A DNA stretch of 64,000 bases, from NCBI GenBank assembly GCA_031549415.1, contig JAVBPU010000009.1, positions 1 through 64,000 of the forward strand, read 5' to 3'. The position numbers were made by a program, and so were the translations under genes. Below are positions 39,764-48,290 of the stretch, one piece after another. A model generated the notes under the pieces. It was not told the origin of the DNA, did no database searches, and worked only from the letters and a program-made list of their open reading frames with translations. Numbering within the stretch: position 1 is the first letter of the stretch; each line of letters begins with the position of its first letter. This DNA is from Limiplasma sp031549415. Lineage in GTDB: Bacteria > Bacillota > Clostridia > Christensenellales > Aristaeellaceae.

Positions 39764-39792
39764 TTGTATTGTAAGGCTTTCTGTGATATACT
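39764..39792 (+). promoter_or_regulatory. Plus-strand promoter facing the DUF896 gene
   Basis: TTGTAT (39764-39769), 17-base spacer, TATACT (39787-39792). It would transcribe antisense to the DUF896 gene toward the GNAT gene at 40081. A bulged palindrome AGAGGGACGCGTCCTCT followed by TTTCTTTTT at 39811-39835 could stop this transcript at once. Confidence 0.4.
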
Positions 39793-39808
39793 AGACAAGT
39801 GGGCAGCG

Positions 39809-40024
39809 TTAGAGGGACGCGTCCTCTTTCTTTTTCAGGGGAGTTAAGCTGCCGTCTTTTTCCTGAATACGCACGGCTTCCAGCACTTGTTGCATGTTGG
39901 CCCGGAAGGCCGCAATGTACTCCGCCCGCAGGGAGGCTTGCTCGGCCAGCTCCTCTTCCAGCAGGACCCGTTCCCTGCTGAGACGCTTGAGTTCGTTGAT
40001 CCGCGCGATTTTGGTTTGATCCAT
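39809..40024 (-). CDS. DUF896-family protein (YnzC-like)
   Basis: A 71-residue helical protein. It has the DUF896 pattern: a start with K-I-A-R-I-N-E-L, a charged helix, then L-R-x-E-Y-I-A-A-F-R and a C-terminal LTPLKKKE. The usual glycine turn between the helices (GGLT.EE) is replaced by ERVLLEEELAE, giving a longer continuous helix. The function of this small Firmicutes family is not known; the Bacillus member is linked to the SOS region. AAGGAGA lies upstream of the ATG. Confidence 0.8.
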   Translation of the reverse strand: MDQTKIARINELKRLSRERVLLEEELAEQASLRAEYIAAFRANMQQVLEAVRIQEKDGSLTPLKKKEDASL

Positions 40025-40080
40025 CAGGAAAATCTCCTTCTTTGTTTTACATTGCTAACAAATGCACGGGAGGGTGTGCC

Positions 40081-40524
40081 GTGGTCAAGGGCAAATGGAT
40101 GCCCCAGGGCAGCGATATTGGGGAAGCGCTGCGCATTCGGGAGGCGGTGCTGGGAAAAGGCCGGGATGCGCTGGACGAGCAGGCCCAGCAGGTGTTGGTT
40201 TACCAGGGAGACCGGCCCGTGGGCGCCGCCCGGCTGTGGTGGGCGGAAGGCGCGTTCCATCTGGGGGAGGTCTGCGTGCTGGAAGAGGACCGCCACCAGG
40301 GGTTTGGTGACCTCCTGGTGCGGCTGGCCCTGTATAAGGCGCTCAGCCACCATGCCCGGCAGGTCCGCCTCAGCGCCCCCCGGACAGTCGCCCCGTTCTT
40401 TCGCCGCTACGGCTTTGCCCCAGAGCAGGAGCCCCTGGAGCGGGAAGGAACCCCCTGGGTGGACATGAGCCTGAGTGGGAACGCCATCTCCCTCAGCCCT
40501 TGCGGGAACCTCTGCAAAGGTTAG
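40081..40524 (+). CDS. GNAT-family N-acetyltransferase
   Basis: A 147-residue acetyl-CoA-dependent acetyltransferase. The order is RIREAVL (about 22), GAARLWWAEGAFHLGEVCVLEEDRHQGFGDLL with the R-x-x-G-x-G/A acetyl-CoA loop near residue 80, and PFFRRYGFAPEQ near 118, the usual GNAT C-terminal strand. The substrate is unknown. GTG at 40081 has GGAGGG 6 bases upstream. The stop overlaps the convergent glycosyltransferase gene by 4 bases. Confidence 0.83.
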   Translation: MVKGKWMPQGSDIGEALRIREAVLGKGRDALDEQAQQVLVYQGDRPVGAARLWWAEGAFHLGEVCVLEEDRHQGFGDLLVRLALYKALSHHARQVRLSAPRTVAPFFRRYGFAPEQEPLEREGTPWVDMSLSGNAISLSPCGNLCKG

Positions 40525-41642
40525 ATTTTCTTTTTGGTAAACACCCATTTGCGCTGCAATTGATAGCTCACAAAAAACAGCACAATGTCCACCGGGACCT
40601 TGACCATATTTTCGCTCCAGCCCATCCAAAGGTGCAGACTGCTGGTCAGCGCCGCGGACAGGGCCATCACCAGGAAAAACACCACCAAGTAACGGGGCAG
40701 GGACTGCCCAAGGGAACTGTGGTCGGAAAAGACAAACTGCTTGTTCAAAAAGAAGTTCAGGATCCCGGAGAGCAGCCGGGAAAGGACAATGGCCAGGGCA
40801 ATGCGGGGCAACAGGCTGACAACACCCAGGCGGATTCCCTGTTCCAAAACGGGGGACACGCCTTTTAACAGGTTGTTGATCAGCAGATACAGGCCGTAAT
40901 CCGCCGCGAAGCTGACCACGGAAGAGCCGATGTAGCGAAAGAACCCGGCGAAAATGACCTTGTAAATGCGGGCGCTATCCCGTACGGCGCGGAAATGGCT
41001 GCCCTCGTTGTTGTTTTCATAAACGGTTTGGATGGGCAAAGGCCGCATAGGAATTTTGGCGGCGGCGCAGTCGATGAGCATATTCATTTCATATTCGTAG
41101 CGGTCGCCCTTCACGGCCATCATGGTGGGGAGCAAATCCCGGGCAAAGCCTCGAAGGCCCGTCTGGGTATCCCGCACCCAATGGCCGTACAGCAGCCAAA
41201 ACACCGTGGAGGTGATGCGGTTGCCCGCCCGGCTTTTAAAGGGCACATGGGCTTCCCCAAAGTCACGGCTGCCCAGCAGCAGCCCGCTGCCGTCCTGGTG
41301 CAGGCTTTCGCTCATGCGCAACACATCCTGACAGGTGTGCTGGCCATCGCTGTCGGCAGTGACCACAAAGGCACACTCCGGGCATTGCTCCCACAGGTAG
41401 GCCATGCCCCGTTTCAGGGCCACGCCCTTGCCGGAGTTGGGGGCATAATGAATCACCTGCACCCGACTGCTTTTTGGAAGGGCGTCAAAAAAAGGAAGGA
41501 ACGCGTCTCCGCTGCCGTCATCCACCACAACGATCTTGCAAAAGCCAGCCGCAAGCAAGCTTTCCACATAAGGGGCAAGCTTGTCATCCGGTTTGTAGCT
41601 GGGAATGAGAACAGCGGTATCCTGTGCATAAGCTGGTTGCAT
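40521..41642 (-). CDS. Glycosyltransferase family 2 fused to GtrA-type membrane domain
   Basis: A 373-residue protein. Residues 1-225 are a GT-A glycosyltransferase of the dolichyl-phosphate mannose synthase type: VLIPSYKPDDKL, VVVDDGSGD near residue 40, NSGKGVALKRGM and VTADSDGQH with the metal-binding Asp-x-Asp near 92, then DTQTGLRGF. Residues about 235-373 are four membrane helices of the GtrA family (FRYIGSSVVSFAADYGLYLLINN, FFLNKQFVF). It likely makes a polyprenyl-phosphate-linked sugar and moves it across the membrane for wall or teichoic-acid decoration. The start at 41642 has GGGAGG at an 8-base spacing; an earlier ATG at 41651 is too close to it. Confidence 0.88.
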   Translation of the reverse strand: MQPAYAQDTAVLIPSYKPDDKLAPYVESLLAAGFCKIVVVDDGSGDAFLPFFDALPKSSRVQVIHYAPNSGKGVALKRGMAYLWEQCPECAFVVTADSDGQHTCQDVLRMSESLHQDGSGLLLGSRDFGEAHVPFKSRAGNRITSTVFWLLYGHWVRDTQTGLRGFARDLLPTMMAVKGDRYEYEMNMLIDCAAAKIPMRPLPIQTVYENNNEGSHFRAVRDSARIYKVIFAGFFRYIGSSVVSFAADYGLYLLINNLLKGVSPVLEQGIRLGVVSLLPRIALAIVLSRLLSGILNFFLNKQFVFSDHSSLGQSLPRYLVVFFLVMALSAALTSSLHLWMGWSENMVKVPVDIVLFFVSYQLQRKWVFTKKKI

Positions 41643-41699
41643 CAAAGGCATCCTCCCGCTTTTGTGAAGGCCCGCGCCAACAATGGAAAGACCGAGGGA

Positions 41700-43223
41700 T
41701 CAGGGGCCCAAGTATGTATCCAGGTAGTCCGTCATCAGCGGACCCCAATCCTGGCCAGTATAGTCCGCCAGCAAAGACGAAAAGTCTTTCCGGGTTGCCA
41801 ACTGGAACCGTTCTCTATCATAATATGCATTCAGGAAATCGTCAAGCTTCCCCTCTAAAGCGGTATCCAGGGCGCAGAAAAGCGCCGCTCCCCGGCGGTA
41901 GACCACCAGGCCATACTCACTCATATCAGAGAAATACGAAAGCGGGCTGGCGGGGGTGACGCCTTTGGGCACGGTAACCCGCATGGCGGTTTCAAACCGG
42001 GTGAACTGCGTGTCCTTCCGGGCCTCCGGGCCATAATAGGTTTCTACATAAGGAAGCAGGCTGTATTCGCACAGGGCTTCGTCCTGCCAGGGCTGGGCCA
42101 CGGAATCGCTGCCCACCACCCCATACCACCACTGGTGGGCCGTTTCGTGTACTACCAAAAATTCCAAGTCCTGGCCCCCCTGTGCCAGGGTATCGCTGCT
42201 GAGCATGACCAAAGAGGGGTATTCCATGCCGCCAAAGGGAAAATCCACCTCGGCCAAGGTGAAGGCCGGGTACGGGTAAGCCCCAAAGCGCTTTGTGAAA
42301 CAGGCCAGGGCCTGCTTGGCATAGCCCAGGGCTTCCTGGGCCTGGCTTTTTTCCTGGGCATAGGCAAGGACCTGGACGCCCTCTTGTACAGCCTGGGCCT
42401 GCTGGTATCCGGTGGAGAGGCACAGGGCAAAATCTCGCACTACCGGGGCCTCAAAGTGGTAGACTGTGTGATCCTCTTGAGAGGTCACGGCGGGAAAAGC
42501 GCTGCCCGCGCAAACATAGCCGCTGGGTACTGTCACATCCACAGTAAAGTTCATGCACTCGCTGAGAAAGGGGTCGCCCACCGGATAGTAGGGGTCCTCC
42601 CGGTAAGCGCCTTCTTGGAACAAAGCCGGCAGCGGGAAGCAGTTTCCCAGGGCCCAAATCCCGCTGTTTTCACCAAAGCGCATGGCCCCTTGGGGCACGT
42701 TCAGGGTATAGGCAAGCTCCAGGGACAGGGATGCGCCGGGGTTCCAGGGGCTGGCCAGGGGGATGGAAAGCACGGTTTTGGCGGCATCCTTGTACCGGTG
42801 CTGGACAGGGCTGGGCACCTGGCCCCCCAGCCCGACCCGTACAGAGGAAAGCACCAGGGAACCTGGGGAAAATCCCTCTGGATAGCATCCCTCGTATAGC
42901 TCCTCCGTGGCGGCGGGGCTGGTGTCTTCCCGCTGAAAGGCATTGGCATAGGTGCGAAGCACCACCATATCCCGGGGAAGGGACTCCCGGTTTTGCAGGG
43001 TCAGCCGCTGGGAGACCTGTAGCCGGTGCTGGTCCGGTTCAAAACGGGCCTTAATGGAAATTTCGTCCAGCCCGTGGGAAAAGGCCAGCAGCTCTTGGGA
43101 AGGGGCGGGGGCCGCAACCGGCGCACAGGCAAAAACCGCAAAAAGAATCAGCCCAGCCGCCAGCGTCAGAGCGCCGCCCATCAGCACCCAAGGCCTTTGA
43201 TAAAATGGTTTTTGGGACTTCAT
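41700..43223 (-). CDS. Membrane-anchored M1-type aminopeptidase-like protein
   Basis: A 507-residue protein with an N-terminal membrane anchor (about 12-33), so the domain is extracellular. Residues about 45-300 are the N-terminal beta domain. The zinc site is H-E-T-A-H near residue 358, inside VVHETAHQWWYGVVG, with the third ligand Glu in WQDEALCEY about 20 residues on. GGMEYPSLVML near 330 is the substrate-binding G-x-M-E-N-like motif of M1 enzymes, with Tyr in place of Asn. The true role may be peptide trimming at the cell surface. ATG at 43223 was preferred to a GTG nine bases earlier because of AGAGGTG spacing. It lies 56 bases after the TetR gene on the same strand. Confidence 0.85.
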   Translation of the reverse strand: MKSQKPFYQRPWVLMGGALTLAAGLILFAVFACAPVAAPAPSQELLAFSHGLDEISIKARFEPDQHRLQVSQRLTLQNRESLPRDMVVLRTYANAFQREDTSPAATEELYEGCYPEGFSPGSLVLSSVRVGLGGQVPSPVQHRYKDAAKTVLSIPLASPWNPGASLSLELAYTLNVPQGAMRFGENSGIWALGNCFPLPALFQEGAYREDPYYPVGDPFLSECMNFTVDVTVPSGYVCAGSAFPAVTSQEDHTVYHFEAPVVRDFALCLSTGYQQAQAVQEGVQVLAYAQEKSQAQEALGYAKQALACFTKRFGAYPYPAFTLAEVDFPFGGMEYPSLVMLSSDTLAQGGQDLEFLVVHETAHQWWYGVVGSDSVAQPWQDEALCEYSLLPYVETYYGPEARKDTQFTRFETAMRVTVPKGVTPASPLSYFSDMSEYGLVVYRRGAALFCALDTALEGKLDDFLNAYYDRERFQLATRKDFSSLLADYTGQDWGPLMTDYLDTYLGP

Positions 43224-43279
43224 GGCGGTCACCTCTTTGATAGGAAACGATTATCAGGAGAGCAAGCAAGAAGGCCCTT

Positions 43280-43870
43280 TCAGCCCGGCTTCACAAACTG
43301 TTTGCAGGCGCCTTCAATCAGCGCGTTCAGGGCTTCGTCAAAGCCCGGACCAATCTCCTGGCGGAACATCAGCGACATCATCAGCAGCCGCGCCACCGCG
43401 CTGACCGTTTCAATGTCCAGGGCCATTTCCAAGCCGCTGCGGCTGAGCAACTGCTGCAAGTGCTCCGCATCGCTGTGGTAATTGCCCCGCAGCACCTGTT
43501 CCGGCAGGCGGCGCAGCACCAGCGGAAGCTCGTCCTGGGTGAAGGGAAAGATGCACTTTTCCTCTGTGGCGCGGCACACTTCCTTCATGGCCAGGGCGGC
43601 CCGCTCCCAGGCAGGCAGGTCCGGGTTTTGATCAAACACCTGCTTGGCGCTGCCATAGATCTCGCTATGCACCTGCTCCAGCATGGTGAGAAATAAATGC
43701 TCCTTGCTTTGGTAAAAGGAATAGAAGGCCCCTTTGCTGATGCCGGCCCGCTTGGCCAGCTCATCCACCGTAGTGCGACGCATGCCCACGGTGGAGGCGC
43801 ATTGCAACGCAACCTCCTGTAGCTTTTTTTCAATGGTATCCCGTTCTTTCGGGGTAAAGGCGGTTGCCAT
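43280..43870 (-). CDS. TetR-family transcriptional regulator
   Basis: A 196-residue repressor type. The N-terminal helix-turn-helix (about 10-55) reads MRRTTVDELAKRAGISKGAFYSFYQSKEHLFLTMLEQ, the standard TetR pattern. The C-terminal ligand-binding part is helical and not assigned. The gene is the last of an operon with an ABC exporter and its adaptor (gap 59 bases), so it likely controls that operon from the promoter near 48.1 kb. AAAGGAGG precedes the ATG. Confidence 0.9.
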   Translation of the reverse strand: MATAFTPKERDTIEKKLQEVALQCASTVGMRRTTVDELAKRAGISKGAFYSFYQSKEHLFLTMLEQVHSEIYGSAKQVFDQNPDLPAWERAALAMKEVCRATEEKCIFPFTQDELPLVLRRLPEQVLRGNYHSDAEHLQQLLSRSGLEMALDIETVSAVARLLMMSLMFRQEIGPGFDEALNALIEGACKQFVKPG

Positions 43871-43929
43871 GACAAAACCCTCCTTTGCCGGGTCCTTGGC
43901 AGGCCAATGAAACGGCGGGCCATCCTGAG

Positions 43930-45003
43930 CTAGGGCAGCGTCACCGTGGCATTCATGAACAAGCGGACCTCTGAGACGCTACGAAAGGTGATATCCACAT
44001 CATAATAGGTAGCGTTCTGTTTGGCAACCCCCATTTGGGAAATGTGGGTTACAGTGCCCGTCACCGTTTCGTCAGGGAAGCTGTCAAAGACCAGGGAAAC
44101 GCCGCTGCCCTCATGCAAGCGGCCCAGGTCCACCTCGTCCACCTCCGCCACCACTTTCAGAGCGCCGGTTTCGTGCAAGGTGGCCAACACCTGGCCCTGG
44201 TACACCTGCTGGCCAGAGACCACCTTGGGAGCGTCCACCACGCCCGCGCTGGGGGCTTTCACCTTTGCCGCCGCAGCCGGGGCGGCATCGGAGGCGACGG
44301 CTTCAAACAACAGATCACCCTTTTTGATGGTTTGCCCGTCACTGGCGGCGCAGCGTAGGATGCGGCCACCCCCCAGCACAGGTTGCCCGGCGGCCCGGGC
44401 AATGTAGCCCTCCCCTACGCAGGAAGAGGAGTTCTTCTTTTCCGCCCGGTACAATTTCACCCGCTTGCCGATTTCATACTCATTATCGCCCTCTTTTGGG
44501 GCCACCTCCACGGTGTACCCAGAGGGGTCGGCGGCAATCACCCGGCCCACGCCCACGATGTCGGTATCCTCCGCCACCTTGAAATACAGGGTTTCGCCCG
44601 CGCTGACAAATTTGTTTTCCACCTCATCATAGGCGGTGCGGGTGGTGCAGTTGAGGAGGAAGCGGTTGGCCTTCTCAATATTGGCCAGCATGCCGTACTG
44701 GCGGCATACGTCCTCGGCCAAATCGCCCTGGGCAGCAAACAAGGTGAGCTTGCCGCTTTCCGGCGCGTAGATTTTTTGGGTTTCCAGAGCGAAGAGCTGC
44801 TGCCCGCTGGCAACCATTTCGCCCCTTTCCAGGGTGAAAGGCAGCAGGGTGCCGCTAAAGGGCGCGGTGATGTCTAGGGTGTGTACGGCCTTGACAATGC
44901 CATTGGCCGTAGGCCCGGCGGCGTCCCCCTCCGCCAGGGCGGCAAAGGGCATCAGAAGCAGGCATATCAGCAGGGCGGCCAGTTTTTTTGCGGAAGGTTT
45001 CAT
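43930..45003 (-). CDS. HlyD/MacA-like periplasmic-adaptor-type protein
   Basis: A 357-residue exported protein with a signal peptide (1-25, LICLLLMPFAALA-E). Residues 35-75 and 225-275 carry biotinyl-lipoyl halves (LDITAPFSGTLLPFTLERGEMVASGQQLF and VKAPSAGVVDAPKVVSGQQVYQGQVLA). The C-terminal beta-barrel region contains VVAEVDEVDLGRLHEGSGVSLVFDSFPDETVTGTVTHI, typical of adaptors of MacB-type systems. It should work with the FtsX-type permease encoded 44 bases upstream. The gene starts at ATG with AAAGGGG upstream. Confidence 0.86.
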   Translation of the reverse strand: MKPSAKKLAALLICLLLMPFAALAEGDAAGPTANGIVKAVHTLDITAPFSGTLLPFTLERGEMVASGQQLFALETQKIYAPESGKLTLFAAQGDLAEDVCRQYGMLANIEKANRFLLNCTTRTAYDEVENKFVSAGETLYFKVAEDTDIVGVGRVIAADPSGYTVEVAPKEGDNEYEIGKRVKLYRAEKKNSSSCVGEGYIARAAGQPVLGGGRILRCAASDGQTIKKGDLLFEAVASDAAPAAAAKVKAPSAGVVDAPKVVSGQQVYQGQVLATLHETGALKVVAEVDEVDLGRLHEGSGVSLVFDSFPDETVTGTVTHISQMGVAKQNATYYDVDITFRSVSEVRLFMNATVTLP

Positions 45004-45047
45004 TGTTTGTTCCCCTTTCTATCTGTAAACCGTCATGGGACCAGGGT

Positions 45048-47354
45048 TTATTCTACACTTTTGAGGGCTTCCACCATGTCGATGGTTTTCACCTTCCGGG
45101 TCAAAATCCAGGTGACGAACATGGAAAACACAATGGCAATGGCGCAGGAGATGAGATAGGAGGGCAGGTTGACCGTGGAAGCGAACACCGTGTTGTCCCC
45201 CTCGCAGGTTTTGAGGATCAGCGCCGTGAAGAACCGGCCGGGCACCACGCCGCCCAGCACCGCCATGAGCATCACCAGGTTGTTTTCCCAGGTCATGAGG
45301 CTTCGGATCTCCTTTTGGTGGTACCCCAGCACCTTTAAGGTGGCGTATTCCCGGTACCGCTCCATAAAGTTGAGGATGCCCATGTTGTATTGCACCACAA
45401 AGGCCAGCCCCAGCGCCACCAAGGACAGCAGCATGAACATGCCCATCATGCTTTGCAGCAGCGTCAGCATTTGGCTGCCCTGGGAGGCGGGGAATTTCAG
45501 GCTGTCCACCTCGTCCATGGACTCCAGTTTGCGCAGGGTTTCCGGGGTGGGGTCCCGCAGCAGCAGGGAGGTGGGCAGGAAGGGTCCCTCCCGCCAGGAT
45601 TCCCAGCTTTCCTTGGTCATATAGACGCCCTGGCCAATGTTGACATCGCAAATCCCCGTCACCTGCGTGGCGATGGGATCGTCCTTGCCGGGGAGGTGAA
45701 TGCGCACCGTGTCCCCCAGGCCCACCTTCAAGACATCCGTCAGTTTTCGGGTGAGGGTGACCCCTGTGCCGGGCACGGCAAAGTAGCTCTCATTCTTGCC
45801 CAGGTACAGCAGTTCCTGGTCCTTTTCCAGCACGGTGAGCAACGTGGTGCGGGAGGCCGTGTCGGAAGAGATGGTCATGCTCTTTTCCATCACGGTCTCC
45901 ACCCGCTGGGCGTCCATGCGCTTGTGGTACGCTTCGGGCAGCCCGGCATCGGTGGTCAAATCCGCGCGGACATTGTAGCGCAGGGTACGGGTATAATAAT
46001 TGCCCACAAAGAAGTGGATGCTGTCCTGCAAGCCCATGGAGGTGATGAGCAGCATGGTGCAGCACAGGGTGCCCACAAAGCTCATGAAGGTACGCAGCTT
46101 GTTGCGAAACAGGTTGCGGATGATCATTTTGCCATTGAAGCCCAGCCGGTTCCACAAGGCTGGCATCCGTTCCAGCAGCAGCTTTTTTCCCGCCTTGGGG
46201 GGCTTGGGGCGCAGCAGGGCCGCCGGCCACTCATGGGCGTTTTTGTTGTAGGTACGCAGGCAAATGAGAATGGCCAGCACCACCGCCACCCCCGTGATGA
46301 ACCATTGCTCCGGGGAGATGGGGGCTTGGATGCAGGCGGGGAGCACAAAGGAATCGGACTCCGCTTCCCATAGAAAATAGGGCAGGGTGGCCCGGCCCGT
46401 GAACAGGCCAATCAACGCGCCAAACAGCGAAGGATACAGGGCATAGCACAGGTAATGCCGGCGTACCACCCCATCCCGGTAGCCCAAGGATTTGAGGGTG
46501 CCGATTTGGATGCGCTGGTTTTCAATCATGCGGGTGAGGGTGGTGAGCACGATGAGGGCCGCCACAGAAAAGGCCAGCAGCGGGAACAGGTAGGAAAGAT
46601 TGCGGAACATCTCCGCATCCGATTGGATCTTTTGGGTGCTGCCATGGCCCACGCGGTTCACCAGCAGGGCCTGGGGATAGAGCGCCTTGATGGCGCTTTG
46701 CACGGTGTCCCGGTCCGCGCCGGGGGCCAGGGTAACCAGGGCTTCATTCAAGGGAAACTGAGAAAAGGCCGCGCTGGAGCAGATCATGAACCCATAGGCG
46801 TGGGGGTCCGAGCGGACGTCCTTGGCGGTGATCACATGCTCCGGGCTGATGCAGGTGCCCACCACGGTGAATTGGAGGAGGGCGCCATTCACCCGCAAAG
46901 GGATCCGGTCTCCCAGGGAAAAGCCGTTGGCCTTGGCAAACTGGTCCTCTAGCAGGCAACTGCGCAACTCCTCGCTAGCCAGGGCGCGGCCGCTTTGCAT
47001 CAGGGGTACATTGATGCGGGGCGCGCCGTCAAAGGCGTGGACCTGCAAGGTAGGCTCATGGGGCAGGTCCACGGTGAATTCAAGGGAGGCGCGGGCCTGA
47101 ACGTCCTGCACGCCGGGGATATTTTTGATCTTTGCCATGGCTTCCCGGTCCACGGGCGTCATGTAGGCCCAGAAATCCGCCAGGGTTTGCTGCTGGAAAT
47201 AGGTGTTGGCAGAGGTATCCAGCATGCGCCAGAAGGAATCCAGCCCCGCAAAGCACCAGGTGCCTAGGGCGCAAAGCAAAATCATGGCCACAAACTGGGC
47301 CCGGTTGCGCCAGATGTCCCGGATCAGCTTCCGGTTGAGCGCGCGCTTTACCAT
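45048..47354 (-). CDS. ABC transporter permease, FtsX/MacB type
   Basis: A 768-residue permease. Helix 1 is at about 20-40 (FVAMILLCALGTWCFAGL), followed by a large extracellular domain (about 45-255). Three helices of the first FtsX domain lie at about 260-375, with IENQRIQIGTLKSLGYRDG as the coupling segment. The second half repeats this: helix near 415-435, extracellular domain to about 640, and three helices to 760, with FMERYREYATLKVLGYHQKEI as its coupling segment. It pairs with the ATPase whose stop codon overlaps its ATG by 7 bases. Such systems export lipids, peptides or toxic compounds or act in envelope stress. Confidence 0.9.
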   Translation of the reverse strand: MVKRALNRKLIRDIWRNRAQFVAMILLCALGTWCFAGLDSFWRMLDTSANTYFQQQTLADFWAYMTPVDREAMAKIKNIPGVQDVQARASLEFTVDLPHEPTLQVHAFDGAPRINVPLMQSGRALASEELRSCLLEDQFAKANGFSLGDRIPLRVNGALLQFTVVGTCISPEHVITAKDVRSDPHAYGFMICSSAAFSQFPLNEALVTLAPGADRDTVQSAIKALYPQALLVNRVGHGSTQKIQSDAEMFRNLSYLFPLLAFSVAALIVLTTLTRMIENQRIQIGTLKSLGYRDGVVRRHYLCYALYPSLFGALIGLFTGRATLPYFLWEAESDSFVLPACIQAPISPEQWFITGVAVVLAILICLRTYNKNAHEWPAALLRPKPPKAGKKLLLERMPALWNRLGFNGKMIIRNLFRNKLRTFMSFVGTLCCTMLLITSMGLQDSIHFFVGNYYTRTLRYNVRADLTTDAGLPEAYHKRMDAQRVETVMEKSMTISSDTASRTTLLTVLEKDQELLYLGKNESYFAVPGTGVTLTRKLTDVLKVGLGDTVRIHLPGKDDPIATQVTGICDVNIGQGVYMTKESWESWREGPFLPTSLLLRDPTPETLRKLESMDEVDSLKFPASQGSQMLTLLQSMMGMFMLLSLVALGLAFVVQYNMGILNFMERYREYATLKVLGYHQKEIRSLMTWENNLVMLMAVLGGVVPGRFFTALILKTCEGDNTVFASTVNLPSYLISCAIAIVFSMFVTWILTRKVKTIDMVEALKSVE

Positions 47355-48049
47355 GCGATTTCCTCCACCGTGGCGGGATTTGGGTTCACCTCCACGCTTT
47401 CAATGCGGCCACTGCGCACCCGGATCACCCGGTTGGCCAGGGAGGCGATGGAAGCGTTGTGGGTGATGATGGCCACGGTTGAGCCAAAGCGCTTACCCAC
47501 GTCACAAAGCAGATGCAGCACCTGCAGGCCCGTTTTGCTGTCCAGCGCGCCGGTGGGCTCGTCGCAAAGCAGCAGCGCCGGGTTTTTGCAAAGCGCCCGG
47601 GCAATGGACACCCGTTGCTGCTCGCCGCCGGACAGCTGCGCGGGAAAGTTGGCAAGGCGGTCCTTCAGCCCCACCTGGGTTAGGACCTCCACCGGGTCCA
47701 GGGCTTTGGTGGACACCTGGCGGGCCAATTCCACGTTTTCCTGGGCGGTCAGGTTAGGCATCAGGTTATAAAACTGGAATACAAAACCCACGTCAATGCG
47801 GCGGTATTCCGTCAGCTCCGGGCCGCGCATGCCGGTAATCTGCTTGCCATCCACGGTGATGGTGCCGGAGGTGGCCTTATCCATGCCGCCCAGCAGGTTC
47901 AAAATGGTGGTTTTCCCCGCGCCGCTGGGGCCCAGCACCACGCACAGCTCCCCTTTTTCCATGGTAAAGCTGACCTGGTCCGCCGCCAAAACCCGTTCGC
48001 CGCCGGTATGATACTCCTTGGTCACATGGTCGAAGGTGATGTAGCTCAA
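47348..48049 (-). CDS. ABC transporter ATP-binding protein (LolD/MacB type)
   Basis: A 233-residue ATPase. Walker A GPSGAGKTT near residue 41, Q-loop in FVFQFYNLMPNLTAQENVE, signature LSGGEQQRVSIARAL near 141, Walker B LLLCDEPTGALD near 160, and H-loop ITHN near 197. The FVFQFYNLMP segment is typical of the group that pairs with FtsX-type permeases. It starts at TTG with GGAGG 6 bases upstream. It is the first gene of a four-gene operon (ATPase, permease, adaptor, TetR) under the promoter at 48114-48141. Confidence 0.93.
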   Translation of the reverse strand: MSYITFDHVTKEYHTGGERVLAADQVSFTMEKGELCVVLGPSGAGKTTILNLLGGMDKATSGTITVDGKQITGMRGPELTEYRRIDVGFVFQFYNLMPNLTAQENVELARQVSTKALDPVEVLTQVGLKDRLANFPAQLSGGEQQRVSIARALCKNPALLLCDEPTGALDSKTGLQVLHLLCDVGKRFGSTVAIITHNASIASLANRVIRVRSGRIESVEVNPNPATVEEIAW

Positions 48050-48113
48050 AATGGGCCTCCTTGATGTTGCTGGGTCGTCTATACGCTATGACCAATCGTG
48101 GAAAAACAGTCAT

Positions 48114-48141
48114 ATTATATCAAAGAAATAAAGAGCGTCAA
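48114..48141 (-). promoter_or_regulatory. Promoter of the ABC exporter operon
   Basis: Minus strand TTGACG (48141-48136), 16-base spacer, TATAAT (48119-48114). The leader is about 60 nt. The TetR protein at the end of the operon is the likely regulator. Confidence 0.75.
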
Positions 48142-48290
48142 TGGGTTTGGATGTAAAAAATCGTCCCCAAAAAGAAAGTTTACGGTTTGGACAAAATTGC
48201 GGGAACAAAAAACAGGGGCCGCAAGTCTAAGAATCGAAAAGATACAGGAACATTTCATGAGATTCATCACAACAAAGGAGAGAAAAGAAA

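Larger units (their letters stand above)
39487..39808. other. Intergenic region with GC-rich DUF1292 leader and two promoters
   Basis: From about 39540 to 39680 the sequence is much more GC-rich than its surroundings and full of short self-complementary pieces, for example GGGCAC-ATC-GCCC-like and GCGGCC...GGCCGC pairs. On the minus strand this is the untranslated leader of the DUF1292 gene, about 215 nt. From 39700 to 39800 it turns AT-rich and carries the promoters listed separately. No protein is supported. Confidence 0.5.
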
